The notes under the pieces: model-generated
Database searches by the model: none
Seen by the model: the letters and a program-made list of their open reading frames with translations, nothing else
Told to the model about the DNA's origin: nothing
Position numbers and translations under genes: made by a program
Part shown: in pieces, positions 12,199-23,592 of the stretch
Position numbering within the stretch: the first letter of the stretch is position 1
Layout of the letters: every line of letters starts with the position of its first letter
DNA from: Isoetes taiwanensis
Taxonomy: Eukaryota > Streptophyta > Lycopodiopsida > Isoetales > Isoetaceae
Direction of reading: 5' to 3'
Length of the DNA: 64,000 nucleotides
Assembly: GCA_021234155.1 (NCBI GenBank)
Contig: JAJEKV010000540.1
Coordinates: forward strand, 62,001-126,000

Positions 12199-15100
12199 TC
12201 ATTTTATTTGCCCCCTGCTAAGAATATAGAATACAATTTGCAGACATTGAATCTTGCATGCTCGTGATGAGAACAAAGAAAAGGAGATTTGGTGCACTGC
12301 CTAAGATGTTTTTAATGACCCGACAGAGCTTATTAAAAAGTGGTCACTTCATTCTAAAGCATAAGCTGCCTATATCACCTTAGTGACTTTCCTGCAACCA
12401 CCATTTCAAGCAACATAGGTTGGATGCTATCAAACAAAAAACGTTGACATGATTGCTCTCTCAAGGTGTTATTTTCAGCATAAACGATGCTGTTCATCAG
12501 CTGAATTATTGGCATATTAAAATTGTATGGCAACATTTGAAACATAAAATGTACTATTTACAATTGAATGAGTAGTGGAAGAAATCATACCACATGCCCA
12601 CATTATTTCTTGGCCGTTTTTCTAAATCATGATAACATATGTTGAGCGATCTAGGAAACATGGATCTAACATGCTAGATGCAGCTTGCCCCAGTTTTTAG
12701 TAATTGGTCATACACTATTGTGCGATGTTAGTGACCTAAACATGGATCTAACATTCTAGATACAGCTGCCTCAATGTTCAAATCTGATCACCAAATTCAT
12801 TACAAATCTCTGCATGTGACTTCAGCACTGCTTGCTGAGTATTAGAAATTCCCATCAATATATTTAATGCTGGAAAAAGCATTTAATTTTTTAAAATGAC
12901 AATTGCCTCTATCGCCAACAAGATTTTGAAATACCTCTTTCAAAAGAACATCTCGAACTCCGTGAGATAGGATGTTGACAGGCTTGGAGGTAAGTGCGAA
13001 TTCTGCCAGACAACACGGCAATTGAGTTTTATGCACAGATATGCAAACTGTTCACTTTAACACAAAAGGACTGTGGTGACTTACAACCTCAGAAGTATTG
13101 AAGCTCTGTATCAAACTTTCCCCTGCAAAAAGCGACACATGACATAAATTAACTTGTTGAAAACAATCCTACCAACCAGAACTCCCAATCAAAACATATA
13201 TCATTTCGATTCACCATGATGTACTACCATGAAAGCTTCGTTTCTCTTGAGCTACAGATAGAGAGAAGTGGCAGAATCGGTTCTATCATGCTTCTAATTC
13301 TTTCACTAGTAGTTGTTTAAAACATATGATTTTCAAAACCTTCATATTTTTCCCTGTTTTGAATATGTTGAATCACAATTCCTGCCATCTACCTCCAAGG
13401 ATGCTAGAGAATGCTCTCAGTTGCCAAATCTTACAGCTTGAAATCTACATTCTGGTTTTTTTAAGTGTTGGTTGTGCAACACATACTAGTTGATTTACTT
13501 CATGTTCAAACAGCAATCCCATTTTCATGCAACTGGGTCTTAACAAAGAAACGCAGTCCTGTAGATTGCTATGAAGTTGCTATCAGTCTGCCTACGGTCT
13601 CCATTTCATGCGCCGAAATGCTGCCACAATTCAAATAAAAAATTTAAAAGGCAGGGCCAGCAAATCATCGACCCACAAGCTAAATGCCTCTTTTTCTGTG
13701 TCAAATCTGGTCTTAATGTTTGCCATTTCTTTGCAAACTATAATGTCCATGGAATCTACACATTTAGGGAAAATAGGAAACACTTCTGACAAAGCAAAAA
13801 ATTATTCATGAGATTCCAAAACCCTTGATGTCCCTTCCCAGGTTTTCAAGGCTACTTTCAAGGCTACTTGATTCACGCAAAGATTTTGGCCATCGTTAAA
13901 AAATATCTGCATTGCTTGCAAATTTCTGGCAATTTTACTTCTTTCTTTTCTGCCATGATTCTCTTAAAATAAACACCTCTGGACATAAGAGGGAACTGGG
14001 AAACAAAAAAAGTCCAGAAAGATATTTAGTTTACTTAAAGAATGTATGGTATGTGTTATGCCGAAGGATTAAGAACCTACCTTGTGCAATTTGAAGATTT
14101 TGTTGCCGCAGATGACCTATGGCTTCACACCAGTGGAAATAAAGCGAGATTCTACAGAAACTTAGACCCCATTCAAACCATGTTCTACAGAAGCACAACT
14201 TGGCGCAAATTGGATACGCCCAAATCAAAAGCACAACTTGCTGCAATTGGATACACACTATCCGTCAAAATCTGAGGCCTCATTCTGCCAAAATTGTTTA
14301 CATGCCCCATATCTATGTAAACTGCAAAAGGTTATTCCAATCTTCAAGAATCAATCTTCCAGGCTTTGAAATCAAGCAAAACGAGGTGATTTAAGCTACA
14401 TATCTGAGAACCCAATTCCAAATCAAAGCCGAAATTGGCGAAGACGCCATCAATCTAAACTGAAAATGCGTCCTACAAATTTGCAGCAGGTGTTGTACCA
14501 GCAGCATGCTCAGAGCAAGATGAACTTTCGTGTGTGCATTCGTTATTGGTGGCTTTACTGGTGACTGCCAACAAAATAATACAGCAGCAGAAAGAAATCG
14601 TGGGCAGAAAGCTTGGCTATGGCGTCCATTTTTTAATCAGAAAAATGCTCTAGAGTTTCTCCAAATCGGCCCAAAAGCACCATTTTTGGATTCAAACTGA
14701 TCTAATAACTACTGTAACTTCATTTCATTTGTTTTTCACAGAAAAATGCGGTTAAATTACCTGGATATAGAACCCATGTCAAGTGTTCAGGTTCCTTGGT
14801 GAGATCCAAGCACAATGCAGAAGCAAAATGGAAGACCCATAAGAACCCTGAATTGGGTACCACGAAGCCTGCAAAATCGGCCTTGCCTCTGTAACAGAGG
14901 CTGCCAATACAAAAAGAGAATTGCCTCCAGCTTCCCTGTGGGATGATGCCGCCTCCCTGCCCGCATACTCAGACCCAAGTTGGATAACGCCCCATTTTCC
15001 AAATCCAAGATACTATCAATGAACCCAAAACACATGCATAAGGAATCGCTGCCCAAATTGCAGCATGGTATGGTATGGCGGAGCTGCGACGCCGGAACCG

Positions 15101-15341
15101 AAGAGCATAGGTGGAATTCCACAGATAGAACCGAACAGCAAAGACAATCCGTTGCCTCCTTCCGGCTCGATCTTCCCGGCATTAGTTCGACCTGGTGAAT
15201 GCCATCGCCATAGGAACTCAAAGAAATTGTTAGCAAAAAAAAAGAAAACTTGAAATCCACGTGAAAATATATATAAGGATATATATCCTGCTCTCCGCAA
15301 TAAGCCGGAACCGAGAACAGAGAAAAGTGGAAAATAGATTT
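12199..15341. other. Possible minus-strand small exons, no recognised gene
   Basis: Two short exon candidates have both borders: 13,088-13,122 (acceptor ttttgcag, donor gttgtaag) and 12,935-13,002 (acceptor ctggcag, donor gtatttc). A minus-strand open stretch at 14,787-15,260 sits just inside block T2 and would be the first exon by analogy with the other blocks, but frames conflict and no family is recognised. Confidence 0.35.
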
Positions 15342-15765
15342 TTAATTAATGTGCATTGCCACCTCATGAAGGTGAACATTAAATTTCTTTGCCCATTAAA
15401 TTTCCTTGACTTTTAAATCAAGGGAAGAGATTAGAAGCCCCAATTCCAATGATCTGGATTAAAAGCCCCAATTCTATCACCTTCCCTGCAACTTCCTATC
15501 CAAAATTGACGGCCAAGATTTGACCTTCCCTTTTAATCCAACGGCCCATATGAAAAGCCCCAAATAATTTTAATCGACGGTCTAGATAAAATGGCCCAAT
15601 TTCAAGGGCCAGTTAAAAGCTCAAATAAAGGGGGCTACTTGGGGTTAGGTGTCACAGTCTCTCCGTCCATCTCATAGATGGACCCGGTAGAGATCAATCT
15701 ACCAACATGTTGGTAGAGCTCATATATAATTGTATATATATGAGTGATAATAGATAATAGATATA
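15342..15765 (+). repeat. Terminal block T2 (forward)
   Basis: Begins TTTTTAATTAATGTGCATTG followed by CCACCTCATGAAGG and contains the marks shared with T1: AGATTAGAAGCCCC, AAAAGCCCCAAATAA, GGGGGCTACTTGGGGTT, TCCGTCCATCTCATAGATGGAC and GAGATCAATCT. Over 550 bases, including about 70 bases inside the inner border (CGGAACCGA... AGAAAAAGTGG), it is a close copy of T5 at 43.7-44.2 kb. The outer end is the left arm of the palindrome shared with T3. USB1 lies on its inner side. Confidence 0.8.
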
Positions 15766-15847
15766 TATATATATATCTATTATCACTCATCACTCATATA
15801 TATACAATTATATGAGCTCTACCAACATGTTGGTAGAGATTGATCTC
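15690..15847. repeat. Near-perfect long palindrome at the T2/T3 junction
   Basis: Left arm GAGATCAATCT-ACCAACATG... to about 15,765 and right arm to 15,847 are reverse complements over about 70 bases with small indels, centred on a short (AT)n at about 15,765-15,775. Each arm contains CTACCAACATGTTGGTAGAG and CATATAATTGTATATATATG. Able to extrude as a cruciform. Confidence 0.9.
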
Positions 15848-16020
15848 GCCGGCCCATCCCGATGAGATGGTCGGTCCGTGACGATGACACGCAGAACACC
15901 CCAAGCGACCGATTTGGGGCTTTTAATCGACCTTGAAATTGGGGATTTCATCTCTACTGCCTATCTCTGGGATTTGGGCGGCCCACAACAAAAGCCCCAA
16001 TTAGATTCCGGCCCCCCTTT
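15770..16020 (-). repeat. Terminal block T3 (reverse)
   Basis: Reverse-oriented, more diverged copy of the block: GAGATTGATCTCGCCGGCCC, GATGAGATGG, CCCCAAGCGACC, GGGGCTTTTAATCGACC and AAAAGCCCCAATTAGATTCC appear in the expected inverted order. Its outer end meets that of T2. The inner side faces an unrecognised plus-strand segment at 16.05-17.1 kb. Confidence 0.7.
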
Positions 16021-17296
16021 AGTATATTGTCTTTGGTAGGTTGCACATGAAGTCAGCGCCTATGGCGGTGCCGGGGTAGCTCTTGCCTTTGTTTTTCTTA
16101 CACTCTTATATGGCGGAGGTGTGGTTATGGCAGCGAGAAAGTGCAGAAGCTCAACAGAGTTACAACAAAGATTGGGGCCGATTTGGGTTTTCTCTTTACT
16201 CCGGTGGGGATGAATGGTCGATGTATTGGCCATCTCCGGATTTAACTATTTTGCTATCTTCTAATTATTTTGTTTGCATCCTTTCTTTGATTTTTAATTT
16301 TATTCTACTTAAAAGCTTTTGTAATTGCAAACGCTATTTTTTTGTAGGCTTCTCATGTTTTTATCAAGTATTAACTCTTTGCAAATGGGGTCGAGCTTAT
16401 GAACCGCCGATTGGAGAGATGGTGTGCTTGTGCATGTAAGCTTAAGTTTTCCTTTTTTTTGTTTTCTTAATTTCTATTGTGATGCCTAGGATTTGCTAAA
16501 TCCGATGCCTCTGGGCCGCAAAGTTCGGGGTTATAAGGGCTGTTATATTGATCGGGCTTCGACCAAGTTTGGATCTGGCATGATGGAGCTACCATAGTTA
16601 ATCGAACTTTGCAATAAATGGGGCGAAATTGCCCGGATGGTGCTTCTTTGAGCAAGAGAAATCGAAATTATATCTCCGGCATGCTTTTGGAAAGCGGAAT
16701 CGAGATGGATTGAGGTGGCTCGGGAGGATTTTCTCCGGCTTATAACTGTTAAATAATTTTAAGGTTAAAGCTTTAGTAGCAAAGATCTCCGAAAGGCGAC
16801 CCATCGACGGTTTTGGCCGGTCGAATGCTAGACTTGGGAACGAATCTATGGTCAAATTCGTTCAAGCTTCTTTAAAGGTAAAGCTTTTCCGTCCAAGTTG
16901 TGTCGGGGAGGTCTTGCTTTTAAGCTTATTCACGAGATTTTATGTTTCTTTTATTCACGAGATTTTAATATGTTTCTTATGATGTTCTTCTTTCTCTTGG
17001 CGGTCCGTTTCCTAAGCAAATCGGCAGGGGTAGAAAGCTATCCGGGTTATCCTTGGTCGTTGGCTACACGAAAGTGGATTACTCGAAGTCTAATTTTGGC
17101 TGGCGGCTCTAGCGGAAAAGAGTGAAGAGTAGAGGCGAGAGGTTATATGTGTCTCGGAGCTGGTTGTCGTCATGCACCTTGTTCTTGAACTCATGGTTTG
17201 GATATTTTCCCTTGGTGCTTTGATTTCCAGCAACTTAGCTTTAGGCTTGAGTAGCCTTTCAATGAGTTACCCATTTTTGAATGTCCAAGGCAAGGT
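16021..17296 (+). other. Exon-like plus-strand segment, not recognised
   Basis: Starts with ATGGCGG-rich sequence typical of the 5' end of plant genes and contains splice-like borders (for example an acceptor tgcctagg at 16,490). The stretch ATTTGCTAAATCCGATGCC onward reads NPMPLGRKVRGYKGCYIDRA in one frame, which I cannot assign. Frames are interrupted. Position and orientation match the captured-exon slot beside block T3. Confidence 0.3.
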
Positions 17297-17792
17297 TTGT
17301 AGAGATTATTCCTGGCCGTCGATTTTCTGAGGTGTCGCGACAATGGCCCTTGGATTTGATGGGGGGGCATGCATGGGGCATGCATGGGGCATGCACCCCA
17401 TCCTGGCCGCCGACGGCACGTGAGAAATCGTGGCCCTTGATTTTAAGGTTAAGGAAGTTGCAAGGAAGTTGCTAGTAAAGCTTGATCTCTACCGTCCATC
17501 TCTGAGATGGACGGTCTAAACGGTGACACTTCAATCAACCCCAAGTAGCCCCCTTTTATTTGGGGCTTTTGATGTGGCCCGTTAGATCTAGGGATTCAAT
17601 TGGGGCATTTTATCTGGACCGTCCATCCTTGAAATTAAGGCATTTTTCTTCAACAAAAAAAAAAAGGGGGCATTTCATATTTAATGTGGGCTTCTATTGT
17701 GGGCCGTCGGATTTAAATACTTAATCTCGGCCGTTGGTGGGTAGATGTCAACATTAATTGCATATTTTGTGAGGTGTGATTGACAATTAATG
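17297..17792 (-). repeat. Terminal block T4 (reverse)
   Basis: Inverted copy of T1: GTTTGTAGAGATTATTCC, then GGGCATGCATGGGGCATGCA with a third RY unit at 17,361-17,400, CCATCTCTGAGATGG at about 17,492-17,515, TTATTTGGGGCTTTTGATG, GGGGCATTTTATC, an A-run and, at the inner border, CAACATTAATTGCATATTTT with GTGAGGTG. Similarity to T1 ends sharply at GTTTGTAGAG, where the flank is unrelated and has no (TA)n. The RSH fragment lies 1 kb inside, on the plus strand. Confidence 0.8.
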
Positions 17793-17864
17793 TGACCCAA
17801 GTGGGGCAAGGCAATCTTAGGTAGCCTATTTGCGAAATTTGTTTTCCTTTCTCGTCTATTCTTA

Positions 17865-18365
17865 TTGCATTTGTTTTCACGGCAGAACAGGGGTATGGCA
17901 GCGGAATGCTATGGCGGCCCACAACTGATTCAGAACAGGGGCTTTCGATTCGTAGCGGCCCACAACAGAGTGCATGGCATGTATGGCTTTTTTCCCTTTT
18001 ACTGTAAAACCATATCCGTGGCCAATGGCAACCTCTTCTGGAATGCAATGAAGCATAGGATTCTGAATCGATTAATCTTTCTCAAGACTGATTGTGATGA
18101 AGGTTTTCAACATATAGAATGTCTAACGGCACCCGAACTAACACCAAACCGGGCGGCTGAGCTATTTTCAGATATACCACAAGTGGAAATATGGCCTCTC
18201 TCGCTTTCTAGGAATCGGCCCACCATGACCCTATATTTGCATTTACTGATTCAAGTGCATGTTCGGCAAAAATTTGAATTTGGAGTGGGGAAGTTATTGA
18301 TGAGCTTGAGCAAAGGCTCAAACTTGGTGGATTCAGGTTTTTGCTTTTCCAACGATTCGTTTTAA
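17865..18365 (+). other. Unrecognised open reading inside block T4
   Basis: A 166-residue open stretch beginning about 70 bases inside T4. No family is recognised; it could include a first exon and part of an intron of the RSH-related segment that follows. Composition (aromatic patches, no repeat) is not decisive for coding. Confidence 0.25.
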
Positions 18366-18789
18366 AGTTCAAATAGCGGAATCAACTCTTCAAATATGTG
18401 AAGAGAGTGGTACGACACCGCACGCGAGCAAAGTGAAATGTGCTGCGGAAGCAGAGGTTAAATGTTTCTTCCGGATACGCGTTGCAGCCTCATCACCGAA
18501 AGCAGTTGGAAGGGTAGTTGGTTCACTCGTGTTTTGTCGGCAAAAGATGGAGATGCAGAGAGTGGTATATCGGGCATCATGGGTAAGCCAAGCAAGCTTT
18601 ATGCCCCGGGGTTAACTATCACACAGACCACGAAGAAATAGTTAATTTAATTGTGCGGTGTAGTGGCTTTGTTATTGAGAGTCCAACACTTGCTAGGCAT
18701 ATGCCAACCCCTATCGAACGCTTTGGGAGTTATCCTAAAAGATAATGAAGCAAGATTAAAGCCATGTGGTGTATTTGGTTCTTTTGGAT

Positions 18790-19140
18790 GGAGAGGGAGG
18801 TCGCAAAGCATTGCAATAGAGGGATGCTATTTCCTTCTTAACATTATTCATAGGCTCGACGCCAATCAATGGAGAATTTGATGACTATATTCTTAATCCT
18901 AAGTCAAGTGGCTACCGGTCACTTCATACGGCCGTGGGTCTGGGATGGGGCACCATTAGAGGTGCAAATTTGACATTGGGCTAATTCTATGGTCATAAGA
19001 CAAATGGTTCGTCAGAGCTTCTTATTTTTGTAGGGCTTAAACAAATGCCTATTGCAATTCTTCCCGATTCGCCATTCTCAACATTATGAAGTGCCCACTT
19101 TGAGTTCTACAAGCTAGTTCTTGGCAAACAGCTCAAGTAC
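18790..19140 (+). pseudogene. RelA/SpoT homolog (RSH) synthetase-domain fragment
   Basis: Plant RSH proteins make or degrade ppGpp in the plastid. The plus strand gives AIEGCYFLLNIIHRL, then in a second frame GEFDDYILNPKSSGYRSL followed by HTAV, then in a third frame VWDGAPLEVQI. In intact RSH proteins these appear in this order as CCYxLLxIIHxLW, GEFDDYIxNPKxSGYQSLHTAV and DGxPLEVQIRT, part of the (p)ppGpp synthetase domain. Two frame changes lie within about 120 bases and a stop follows VQI, so the piece is broken. The HD hydrolase, TGS and ACT regions were not found. No intron is needed inside the piece. It reads away from block T4. Confidence 0.85.
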
Positions 19141-21188
19141 TGAGGTTTGAAATTTGATTATGCGCAGAGATTTCGCCCCGCTGCACATTGATTTTCGATT
19201 TTCTCCATATTTGCCATAATCCGGGATACGGCTTTGAAGTTGTTGGTAACTTTTGTTGCACAAGTTAGGTGTCCAAGTCTAAATCTAAATGCATTTCATT
19301 ATGGCACATTTTTTCTCCATTTATTTAGACCGTATTTACGTGAGATTTATGTAGGGCTTAACAAAACCGGACATTTGTGACAATTTTATTGTCTTGACAC
19401 GTTGTTGGCTTAGCGAGGGATGCGTGTATTAAACCAATTTGTAGCTTTAGGGTAGAGATCTTAGTATAGAGATAGTAGGTCATCGATTGTATGTTAAGTT
19501 TTGATGGCTGAACCTATTAGAAAGGAAGGCGACAAGAGAACATGAACTCAAAATGTTGTTTAGACTAGGTCGTAGGGGCACATGTGCCTACTAGTGGGCG
19601 TAAGTATTGGATCCATACAATTGCAATGGTTCACCACGCCTACAAGAAGGGTAAGAAATAAGGTGGATGGTTATGCTTTTTACTTTTTCATCATTATAGC
19701 TATTTAGGGTCCGCAACTCACAATCTCATGCTAAAACGTAATGTGCGCTTCGTTTGAGCAGAAGTGCAGGACCTTCAAGAGGTGTTTTCTCAAACCAATC
19801 AGGCGAAGCTTAAAAGATTTGCATCCTATGCACTTATGACTAGGTTATTTGGAGTACTCGCAACATTGCCGAAAGTAGAATGCCTAACTCGAATTACGTG
19901 TTTCATTCTCAGGTACTGCATCGAGCCGGTAGACCGCCCGCCCGGTGGTGGAGTCGCTTTATTTTGCTTGCCCGTGATGCTTGAAGAGTTACGATTTTTA
20001 GGCTATTCCCGAGCTGGAAGCGTGATTGATTCTAAACCAACCCTTTAAGGTTCAGATCCCGCTTTTCTCCTCCGCTCGCCAAGAACAAGGCCGATCTACA
20101 TCTCTTTGATTATTTTAATGGTTCTTTCAGCCACTCCATGTTCTTAAGTGCAGATAAGGAGATTAAAAAATCACAGCCAGATGTGGCAATCTTTCTATTG
20201 TAAAATGTACCCAACAACAAGGCGATCTTTTTGCGGTATTGTTTTGGCATCTTTTAAATGCCTAGGCATGTTGTGTTATTCGTTCTATAGTAGTTGGACT
20301 CAGCTTTATAGGGTGGTTGGTTTGCTCATCATGTTTGCGGGCTTTCAAAGCTTTAGATATCTAAATATTCTAATTAGAAATCCAAAATGTTTTAGTGCTA
20401 GACTCCGCAGTGAAAGACTCGATGGATGCAAAAAGGATCCAGTTTTTTGTTCGACCGATCAACTAAAGATTTTTCAAGGCTTTAAAACTTTAATATTGTG
20501 ATAGTTGGAGGAAGGATATCTAATATAACTCTTTGCATTTCTTTCCAGCTTAAATTTCTTTATCTGAGCCTATCATTTCTTTTATTTTTTTGTGGGTAAT
20601 CTTTGAAAAAAGCGACCTTTGAACATATGACATTTTAATGCAAGGTAATCAATGAATGACAATGCAACCACCTTTCGATAAAATATAGACTGGTTCAATG
20701 CAATAACGGACCATTGGATTTGGGATTGCAGGTTATGGAATTGGCTGGAAGACCATGAACACCGATTCTTTAAGAATGGCGCAATCTGCACAATGGTAGG
20801 CATTTCGATTTGGAGCACCAGGGCATTTCTATTTGTGGCAGCAGAGCATTTGGGCAACCCACAAGGTTTATCTTTGGCGGTTTGCTTTGATTGGCTCTGT
20901 TAGATTGCGGACATGTCGGACATGTCTAGATTGTCGGGCGATTTGATTGGCTCTAGATTTGCACTAAAGGGAGCTAGTATTTCCCACTAGTTTAAGTAAA
21001 CCGATAATGTAAAATGTCTATCCGGGCCGGATAAAAACGTTTTTGGAGCAGCTTAAAAACATGAATTTTAACTTGGTGTTTATGAAAAGTTTAAAAATTT
21101 ATTGCTTAGTGCATAAATGCAAATAATGTTAACAGACTTGCAAAGGCTTATGTTAAAAGAGGTTTTATGTGAAGCATAATGCTACCGG
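19141..21188 (+). other. No recognised gene between RSH and JmjC fragments
   Basis: An open reading at 19,764-20,048 (starting MQDLQEVFSQTNQAKLKRFA) has coding-like composition and the same orientation, but I cannot assign it. A stretch GGTTCAGATCCCGC at about 20,050 recalls a tRNA T-arm but has no acceptor or anticodon arm. Confidence 0.3.
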
Positions 21189-21850
21189 TAGTTTAACCGC
21201 TATTTGCTTTCCCTTATAAATGGGCATTTTATCCGCCAGAAGAGTTGCGGTACCGAGTAAGCGTACATGTTGACGAAGAAGATGGTGATGTGGATATTGA
21301 TGGTCCTACTTCTCTTCTTCGTGGTAGGCAAGCCTATTAACATAGTGAAGCCGAGAAAGTAATCCATTTCGGTTTCTTTTACGGTTGTGGATGGATATTT
21401 ACCTTTTCTTGGGGAAGAGCACCGCCTTTGGAGTGTACACGGTTGTCCGGGGAAAGAATATTTGTCCCTAGTGGCTGGTGGCATTATGTCTTAAACATTG
21501 ATGAAACCATTAAAAGAATCGAAAACTTTGTAAATTGCGTAAATTTAGAACGGTGTGCCTTGATATGGCCCTTGGATATAAGACGCAGCCGTGCGTTCGA
21601 AAGGGTCTTCTCGGCTTTTACCGGAGGAAGGGTCGAAAAGCAAACATGATAATGATTTTGTCACACAAGCTAACTTTGCAATAGAAAACTTGGTGGAACA
21701 CCTCAAAGACCACCCAGATCATTTTCTATCGGCCACCGGTGAAAAGGGATATTTGAGCAGTCGACTTTGGCGTGATTGGCTTCGTAAGTTATGGGTTACA
21801 AAGAAGGATCTTAAAGAACGATTTGGAATGTACGAATGCTTATTAATATC
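21189..21850 (+). pseudogene. JmjC-domain (F-box/JMJD6-like) fragment
   Basis: The plus strand carries three pieces of a plant JmjC dioxygenase related to JMJD6 and to the F-box/JmjC proteins JMJ21/22. First, 21,207-21,320 reads WAFYPPEELRYRVSVHV then EEDGDVDID, matching the WxLYPPxxxPxGVxVxVxxEDGDVxID segment. Second, 21,428-21,560 reads ECTRLSGERIFVPSGWWH, with the distal iron-binding histidine in GWWH, followed by VLNIDETI and NFVN. Third, about 21,660-21,830 reads LSSRLWRDWLRKLWV, matching the C-terminal MREWLSKLWV helix. These Fe(II)/2-oxoglutarate enzymes demethylate or hydroxylate protein residues in the nucleus. A stop and frame changes separate the pieces, and the proximal HxD motif was not found. 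It shares orientation with the RSH piece upstream. Confidence 0.85.
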
Positions 21851-22708
21851 TTTGTCATGCAAGATATGCTTGGTTTATTATAATCATTAGCAACTTACAT
21901 TGAAACCGTGTTTAATTGTAGGTTTTGCTAATGAGGTTTGACTTTCCTTTAGTGTGCGAGATATGATCCTTGATGCGGATGCTTGTTTGGAAAGACTTAC
22001 TTGCATCCAGTAACTTCTTCAAGTTCTCTTTTCCTCAGAGATCTAAGAGCGGTTGCCGTGTGGTAGCGGCGCAGCTAAATTCGATGAGTTTAAGATGTTA
22101 CAGCTAATTGGTGCAAAAATGTTGGTAAAGGAACATACCCAAAGTTTAGTTGATTGCACAGAACAGTGAAATTTGATGTGTTCATTTTTAGGAAAAATTA
22201 GAAACACATAATTTCAACATTTTATGCTACTGCATTTTTGTATGCTCTTTGCATTGTGGAGGTTTCTAACAAAAATATATTGTAGCTTTGATGGAGTATG
22301 TCAGTCTTGCATTTAGAAATGGTGTAAAAAGCGCATCTTCCGAGACTTTAAAAGCAGGGGCCCTCACTGAAACTGCTTCCTTAGAGCTTAGAGCAGGAAT
22401 TAAATAATGATTTAAAATTGTGAGTATTGTATAATGTGACACCATACTTGAGGCCTCATAAATGGCTGGCAAAACTTATAAATGGTGGCATTATGTCTGT
22501 ATACCAACTTTCCCAAGAAATCTAGTGCAAGTGCTTATTTGCATTTACAGAAGTGAGAAAAAAATTGGAATTTTATTAACGGTTAACCTTTTGATTGAGG
22601 TGATATTTATTTCGTAAGTTTCTTCTAGAAAGCTCTTTTTGTTTAGGTGATTTATTGGCATGTATCCTAGCCATGACTTCTACCCATGATGATTTAAATG
22701 CCCTGCCA

Positions 22709-23000
22709 GCCAATTGAAGTTTCTTGCATGTGGGCTTGAATGTATGTTCTCACATAATAAAGCATATAATAAAGCATATGTCAACACTGTGAGTTGAAGT
22801 TCCTCGCTTGTGGGCTTTAACTTATGTGCTTATTAAATGCATTGACAACACAAAGCATATCTATGTCAACATCTAATTTTTTATGGAGTATGTTGTGAGT
22901 TGAAGTTCCTCCATTGTGGGCTTTAACTTATGTGCTTATTAAATGCATTGACAACACAAAGCATATCTATGTCAACATGTAATTCTTGATGGAGTATGTA
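22709..23000. repeat. Tandem repeat, 106-bp period, about 2.8 copies
   Basis: GTGAGTTGAAGTTCCTC begins copies at 22,789 and 22,895; each continues through GTGGGCTTTAACTTATGTGC, TTAAATGCATTGACAACAC and TATGTCAACAT. A third, more diverged copy starts at about 22,709 (AATTGAAGTTTCTTGCATG). Confidence 0.9.
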
Positions 23001-23239
23001 CGTAATGTATTGGACCGAGCTCAAGTATTGTAGTAGTGTAGAACAACACAGAATGTGAAAAAATATACTGAAATTTTGAGATGGTGATGCAGCCAATGAC
23101 AGAAGTGCCTCTTTGATTTTAGAGGTATCAATAAGTAGGACTTATGTGTACTTTGGTAATCTGTAAAACTCAAGAGTTCTTGCAGATTTTCGGTTGGTTT
23201 TAAACATATTTTTCTTAACGACCTCTAACTGCATCTTAT

Positions 23240-23592
23240 TTTGCAGGCCTTGCTTCTTTAGATGGCAACAAGTTGAATTAGCTTGGTGCCAAGGTAACAA
23301 CCCATAGTGTCTTTCTCATTCATGATTTTGCCTGAAAGCAAATTTCATTTTTTTCTTCCTGTGTCTTCTCTGATTTTTTATTCTCACCTAAATTGTATTT
23401 TTTTTTATTTTTCGAGATTTAAGTAGTTCTCCTCTTGAGGTTTCTTATAAAATGTTTTCAGTTTTCTGCATTAATAATTGCAATTGGGTTTTTGTTGTCA
23501 GCCCATGAAGGCATTTCAAAGAGATGTGCTTCAGTACAGTTGCCATGATTCTGTTAACGGATTATTTATTGTGACCTCAAGCCAAACGCAGG
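23240..23592 (+). other. Possible pair of small plus-strand exons, unrecognised
   Basis: Two segments have textbook plant borders: after ttttgcag at 23,246 (GLASLDGNKLN, donor gtaacaa at about 23,293) and after tgtcag at 23,501 (PMKAFQRDVLQYSCHDS and VNGLFIVTSSQTQ, donor gtgtaag at about 23,592). The polypyrimidine tracts before them support real ancestral exons. I cannot name the gene. A TAG interrupts the first. They continue the plus-strand series that starts at block T4. Confidence 0.4.

Noticed and set aside
6058-17792. T1 and T4 as the two terminal inverted repeats of a single 11.7-kb transposon with their inner borders outermost
   Set aside because: Their sharp similarity border is on the sides facing each other, and the exons consistently lie on the other sides; separate elements fit better, though this is not excluded.
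20035-20070. tRNA-like T-arm GGTTCAGATCCCGC
   Set aside because: No acceptor stem, D-arm or anticodon arm can be placed around it.
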